A stretch of DNA of 53,675 bases from Gammaproteobacteria bacterium (lineage in GTDB: Bacteria; Pseudomonadota; Gammaproteobacteria; Chromatiales; Chromatiaceae). The position numbers and the translations under genes are program-made. Below are positions 50,355 to 53,675 of this stretch, in pieces. The first letter of the stretch is position 1, and every line of letters begins with the position of its first letter. The notes under the pieces are model-generated. The model worked only from the letters and a program-made list of their open reading frames with translations, had not been told where the DNA came from and did not search any database. The stretch lies in the NCBI GenBank assembly GCA_024275295.1, contig JAJRZI010000030.1, forward strand, positions 1 through 53,675. The letters are read 5' to 3'.

Positions 50355-50904
50355 GATCGTGGTTTGGGACCCTTTGGTACGCCTGTTTCATTGGACACTT
50401 GTCATCGCATGCATAACGGCCTATCTCACCCAGGAAGAGGAGTACGACCTGCATCTTCAAACCGGATACCTGATTATCGGCCTGATCTGCTTTAGAATCA
50501 TCTGGGGCTTCATCGGTTCAACTCATGCCCGCTTTGGTGATTTTGTCTACCGACCCGGCACAGTCATTGACTATCTTAAAGAGAGCAGAAACAGTCAGGC
50601 CAAGCGTTATCTTGGGCACAACCCTGCCGGTGGCGTTATGGTGGTTTTGATGCTGCTCACGCTGCTCACTATTACACTCAGCGGCGTGGCGCTGGATGCC
50701 GCAGAAAATCGGGCAGGCCCCCTTGCAGGCAGCCAGCTGTTTCTCTACACCGACATGATCAATATGATTCACAATCTATCCACTCACATTGCAACCGCCA
50801 TGGTTGTGCTGCACATTCTGGGCGTTATATTCTCAGCAAAGGCACATAACGAAAACCTGGTACTGGCCATGATTACAGGTAAAAAACGGGATCAACAAAT
50901 CTGA
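50329..50904 (+). CDS. Cytochrome b561-type membrane protein
   Basis: A 191-residue di-heme b-type cytochrome of four membrane helices, likely passing electrons between quinol and a periplasmic partner. Candidate heme His are at 21 (RLFHWTL), 42 (LHLQTGYL), and two late ones near 147 and 159 (IHNLSTHIATAMVVLHILG). The family motif WDPLVRLFHW is clear. The start overlaps the VWA gene and the stop overlaps the next start. Its presence suggests a redox step in the pathway. Confidence 0.9.
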   Translation: MAMRQNNNKIVVWDPLVRLFHWTLVIACITAYLTQEEEYDLHLQTGYLIIGLICFRIIWGFIGSTHARFGDFVYRPGTVIDYLKESRNSQAKRYLGHNPAGGVMVVLMLLTLLTITLSGVALDAAENRAGPLAGSQLFLYTDMINMIHNLSTHIATAMVVLHILGVIFSAKAHNENLVLAMITGKKRDQQI

Positions 50905-51737
50905 TGAAACTCGCCTATAGCACCAATGCCTACACCCGTACTTCACTCATTGATGCTTTAAATTCAATTGCAGGGATTGGCTTTGATGGGGCAGAGATTT
51001 TATGCGACCACCCTCATCTTTTTCCTGGTGTAACAACAGAACACGACGTAGAAACCATCAAAGCACTGTTGGAAGAGAAGCCGCTTGGCATCAGCAACCT
51101 CAATGCCAACACCGCAAACTGTTACTTCAACCCACTCCCGGCAGAAAATATATTTGAGCCCTCTCTTAGCAGTGCCAATAAAGAGCATAGAGCATGGCGC
51201 ATCCACTTCAGCCAGGAAGCCATCCGACTGGCCTCCTATTTAGGCGCTCGCTGCATCAGCGTGACATCTGGCCACCCCGGATCAGGCGGATCGCCACAAC
51301 AGGGATTGACCTATTTTATTGAAAGTCTGCAACAGATATGCAAAGTGGCAGAGAGATACGACATACAGGTTGGCATCGAATATGAACCCGGACTTCTAGT
51401 AGAACGCGCTGCTGAGGTGGCCGAGGTGATTGAACAGGTTGGATCACCCCACCTGGGGGTAAACCTGGATATTGGCCACTCCTATTTAAACCATGAAACC
51501 GCAGCAGAGGCCATCGACTGCCTGGCGGGGCGCATCTGGAATGTACACGTTGAAGATATTGCCAGCCACAAGCACTACCACCTTGTCCCCGGTGATGGGG
51601 ATCTACCCATAGCGGATTATCTGAACAGGCTAAAAAATGCAGGATATGACGGCTATCTCACGGTAGAACTCTACACCTTCCCCGATAAACCAGAAGTAGT
51701 GGGGCGGCGCGCTCTACAATATCTTCAAAAGCTATAG
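50904..51737 (+). CDS. Xylose-isomerase-like TIM-barrel protein (sugar phosphate isomerase/epimerase family)
   Basis: A 277-residue cytoplasmic TIM barrel of the AP-endonuclease-2/xylose-isomerase superfamily. Metal-binding residues are visible in order: Glu in GAEIL, Glu in GIEYEPG, Asp and His in NLDIGHS, His in NVHVED, and the last Glu in TVELYTF. Proteins of this type accompany ebo genes and inositol-3-phosphate synthases, so an inositol or sugar-phosphate intermediate is a sensible guess. It may correspond to the ebo-cluster TIM-barrel protein, but the lineage within the superfamily cannot be fixed by eye. Confidence 0.85.
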   Translation: MKLAYSTNAYTRTSLIDALNSIAGIGFDGAEILCDHPHLFPGVTTEHDVETIKALLEEKPLGISNLNANTANCYFNPLPAENIFEPSLSSANKEHRAWRIHFSQEAIRLASYLGARCISVTSGHPGSGGSPQQGLTYFIESLQQICKVAERYDIQVGIEYEPGLLVERAAEVAEVIEQVGSPHLGVNLDIGHSYLNHETAAEAIDCLAGRIWNVHVEDIASHKHYHLVPGDGDLPIADYLNRLKNAGYDGYLTVELYTFPDKPEVVGRRALQYLQKL

Positions 51738-51741
51738 TTCA

Positions 51742-52605
51742 GTGTTTGCCCACTATTTTCAACTCCTTCGGCTCCCGGCAGTTTTTACCGTCTGGTCCAA
51801 CATCATTGCCGCACACCTAATCTCCACCTCAGGCGCTGTTGAGTGGCAAATACTTGGTCTCACACTATGCAGCAGCAGCGCCTTCTATCTGGGCGGAATG
51901 GTGCTAAATGACTGCTTTGATCTTGATGAAGACCTGAGAGAACGCCCACATCGGCCCCTCCCCTCAGGCGCTATCCCGATAGACCATGCCTGGAGGCTGG
52001 GATGGGGACTCATGCTCACAGGCATTGCGCTCTCGGGACTGGCCGGAACACAACAACTTATCATAGGGGCACTCTTATCACTCTGTGTTATTGCCTACAA
52101 CGGTTGGCTCAAACATTTTGCTGTGGGCTGTCTGGCTATGGGCAGCTGTCGCTACCTTAATTGGTTGCTAGGCCTTTCTGTGGCGCCACTGACCATTGGC
52201 CATTATCTACTGCCCCTGCCCATCCTGCTCTACATCATAGCCGTCACAATCCTAAGCCGCATTGAGACAACGGCTGACCAAACGAGACCCATCACATTAT
52301 GCATCACAGGCATGACTGCAATGGTGGCAACCATGCCCCTGCTTTATTACCTTGATCTACTCAGTAATCTCTGGCCGCTCATCCCTGGCGCCATCCTGTT
52401 TCTGATGATGCTGCAGCTTCTTAATAAACTCTATAGCGAAATGGAACCCACCAACATCCAGCATAGCGTCAAGCTACTCGTAATGGGCATCATTCCATTG
52501 GATGCCATTATGGTCTCTGCCGCTGATCCATGGTGGGGAGGATTGATAGTCATCTTGTTACTAGTCCCTGGCCGAATCCTGATCAAGATCGCCAGTATCA
52601 CTTGA
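51742..52605 (+). CDS. eboC: UbiA-like prenyltransferase EboC
   Basis: A 287-residue integral membrane protein of the UbiA superfamily with about eight helices. The first Asp-rich motif is MVLNDCFDLDEDLRERPHRP at about 53-72, the signature for binding the prenyl diphosphate and magnesium. The second Asp motif, expected after helix 5, is not clear (about 170-180 reads SRIETTADQTRP), which fits the divergent EboC branch. It starts at GTG 51742, 4 bases after the TIM barrel. EboC is predicted to attach a prenyl chain to a metabolite. Confidence 0.85.
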   Translation: MFAHYFQLLRLPAVFTVWSNIIAAHLISTSGAVEWQILGLTLCSSSAFYLGGMVLNDCFDLDEDLRERPHRPLPSGAIPIDHAWRLGWGLMLTGIALSGLAGTQQLIIGALLSLCVIAYNGWLKHFAVGCLAMGSCRYLNWLLGLSVAPLTIGHYLLPLPILLYIIAVTILSRIETTADQTRPITLCITGMTAMVATMPLLYYLDLLSNLWPLIPGAILFLMMLQLLNKLYSEMEPTNIQHSVKLLVMGIIPLDAIMVSAADPWWGGLIVILLLVPGRILIKIASIT

Positions 52606-52615
52606 CTAGCATATA

Positions 52616-53530
52616 ATGCAGCTTCCACAAGAACTCCAATATCCAGGCGCTATGGAATACCAAACATCCCCGGCCAGCCGGCACAAAGCACAGCTACTGC
52701 AAGCCCTTCGTGCATCCGCTTCGGAGCCAGCCATAACCTGGATGGATGCCTCTCTCAAAAAACTTCGTCAAAGCCAGGATCTTGAGAACGATTTTCTCAC
52801 CCTCTCTGCCATGGCCAGACGCAAGTTAGGCGAAAAGCTCCTGGCTGCAGATACTGAAGCCATTGAGACAGCAGGCGGCCCACTAAATCTGACTCACTGG
52901 ACATCTGGTGATACAGGCAGGATTATTTTGCTGCTCGAACTCTGTGAACTCAGGCACACAGAAGCACAAAAATGGGTTGAGCTTCTGTTTCGCCATGGCG
53001 ATGAAGCCGAGCGCATTGCTGTAGTGCATGCCCTGCTCCTGCTGCCACAACCGGGGGTACTAAAGCAGATCGCCCTGGAAGCTGGACGCAGCAACAGCCT
53101 GATACTCTTTTCTGCTATTGCACAGAAAAACCCCTACATCAGCATCCACTACGATAACCATGAATTTAATCAGGTCGTTATTAAATCTCTTTTTAACGGT
53201 ATCAGCATAGATCTGATTACAGGTCTGACACAAAGAGCCAACCCTGAGCTATCAAATATCTGTGAAGAGTATGCGGATGAACGCCTGGCAGCCGGTCGCA
53301 CCCTGCCCTATGACATCTGGCTTGCAATAGCCCCTTATGCTTCAACCGAAGGCCAAAAGAAAATAGAAAAATACCTTGCAGACGAAGACCCCAAACATCG
53401 TTTTTTTACAATCATTGCCCTTGGCGGGAGCTTAAGCCATCACCCTGAATATGGTGAAATACTAGAACAACGCCTACACAAAGAGAGTGATGCTCAACTG
53501 CTTGCAGTCCTGCATAAATATATAGCCTGA
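52616..53530 (+). CDS. eboA: EboA-like protein
   Basis: A 304-residue mainly helical protein with HEAT-like helical pairs, no membrane segment and no catalytic motif. It resembles EboA, the least understood part of the ebo cluster: an N-terminal LTLSAMARRKLG block, RIILLLELC, and ALLLLPQPGVLKQIALEAGRSN. ATG 52616 is used; ATG 52652 is an alternative and neither has a strong ribosome site. Its place between eboC and eboB supports the call. EboA is thought to be a scaffold or traffic protein; the biochemical role is unknown. Confidence 0.8.
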   Translation: MQLPQELQYPGAMEYQTSPASRHKAQLLQALRASASEPAITWMDASLKKLRQSQDLENDFLTLSAMARRKLGEKLLAADTEAIETAGGPLNLTHWTSGDTGRIILLLELCELRHTEAQKWVELLFRHGDEAERIAVVHALLLLPQPGVLKQIALEAGRSNSLILFSAIAQKNPYISIHYDNHEFNQVVIKSLFNGISIDLITGLTQRANPELSNICEEYADERLAAGRTLPYDIWLAIAPYASTEGQKKIEKYLADEDPKHRFFTIIALGGSLSHHPEYGEILEQRLHKESDAQLLAVLHKYIA

Positions 53531-53541
53531 GAGATACTGAC

Positions 53542-53675
53542 ATGAAATATTTCTACCCCCATATCCACATGATGTCGCGCACAACAGATGATTACGAACA
53601 CATGGCGGAAGCAGGCATTATCGGTGTTGTAGAACCTGCCTTCTGGCAGGGCCAGCCCAGAACCCAGCCGGGTAC
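53542..53675 (+). CDS. eboB: TatD-like metal hydrolase EboB, N-terminal fragment
   Basis: Only the first 44 codons are in the window. The start shows the metal-binding pair HIH (residues 7-9) of the amidohydrolase/TatD superfamily, then a helix and IIGVVEPAFW. In ebo clusters eboB encodes a TatD-like hydrolase beside eboA and eboC, which matches this place. It follows eboA by 11 bases. The operon runs on outside the window. Confidence 0.75.
   Translation, partial: MKYFYPHIHMMSRTTDDYEHMAEAGIIGVVEPAFWQGQPRTQPG

Overview
The window looks like a chromosomal segment of a gammaproteobacterium of moderate G+C content. The lineage call rests on succinylase-type dapC-dapD-dapE genes, an smc-zipA-ligA block, a short queF, a PEP-CTERM protein and sigma-54 signals. 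No rRNA, tRNA or CRISPR array was seen. A free-living or host-associated sulfur-oxidiser-like lineage is possible, but nothing here proves it.

Layout. 1-136: one end of an IS5-type element. 205-3469: lysine/diaminopimelate genes dapC, dapD and dapE. 3477-5678 (minus): a PAS/HAMP chemoreceptor. 6116-7753: phosphoglucomutase. 8024-9775: a response regulator-PP2C phosphatase-ATPase gene broken by an in-frame amber codon. 9937-11226: a YciI-like protein and a lipoprotein parvulin. 11239-17815 (minus): ligA (broken by an in-frame TGA), zipA and smc. 18015-18404: queF. 18405-19025: a long AT-rich spacer with a sigma-54 promoter candidate and a structured leader in front of a PEP-CTERM protein. 19861-31826: a DsbA-like thioredoxin protein followed by a giant secreted multidomain protein of about 3,650 codons (PKD, nine MopE-type Asp/Cys repeats, FG-GAP repeats, an alpha/alpha-toroid-like region, FN3), whose reading frame carries one TGA. 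31907-32458: a lipoprotein gene with an in-frame TAG. 32467-33066 (minus): a VTT/DedA-like membrane protein. 33182-37735: O-methyltransferase, YdjY-like secreted protein, sensor kinase and sigma-54-dependent response regulator. 37736-38237: a regulatory region. 38238-53675: one tightly packed operon running off the window.

The 38-53.7 kb operon is the best candidate for an undescribed system. It begins with an inositol-3-phosphate-synthase-like enzyme and continues with a membrane protein, a periplasmic squalene-cyclase/prenyltransferase-repeat protein and three unrecognised membrane-linked proteins. A MoxR ATPase, a DUF58 protein and two further VWA/MIDAS proteins follow. It then runs into a cytochrome b561, a xylose-isomerase-type TIM barrel and eboC, eboA and eboB. 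The ebo genes are known elsewhere as part of a pathway for making or moving a cryptic isoprenoid-linked metabolite. Here they appear fused to a MoxR/VWA assembly module. The operon is preceded by a sigma-54 -24/-12 candidate, an upstream inverted repeat and four consecutive hairpins. The gene directly before it encodes a sigma-54 activator, which suggests local control.

A second theme is four single in-frame stop codons (two TAG, two TGA) in otherwise intact reading frames, one of them in ligA, which is normally essential. All four can be explained by one coding-strand G-to-T change, but base-calling error, true gene decay and readthrough cannot be separated from the sequence alone.
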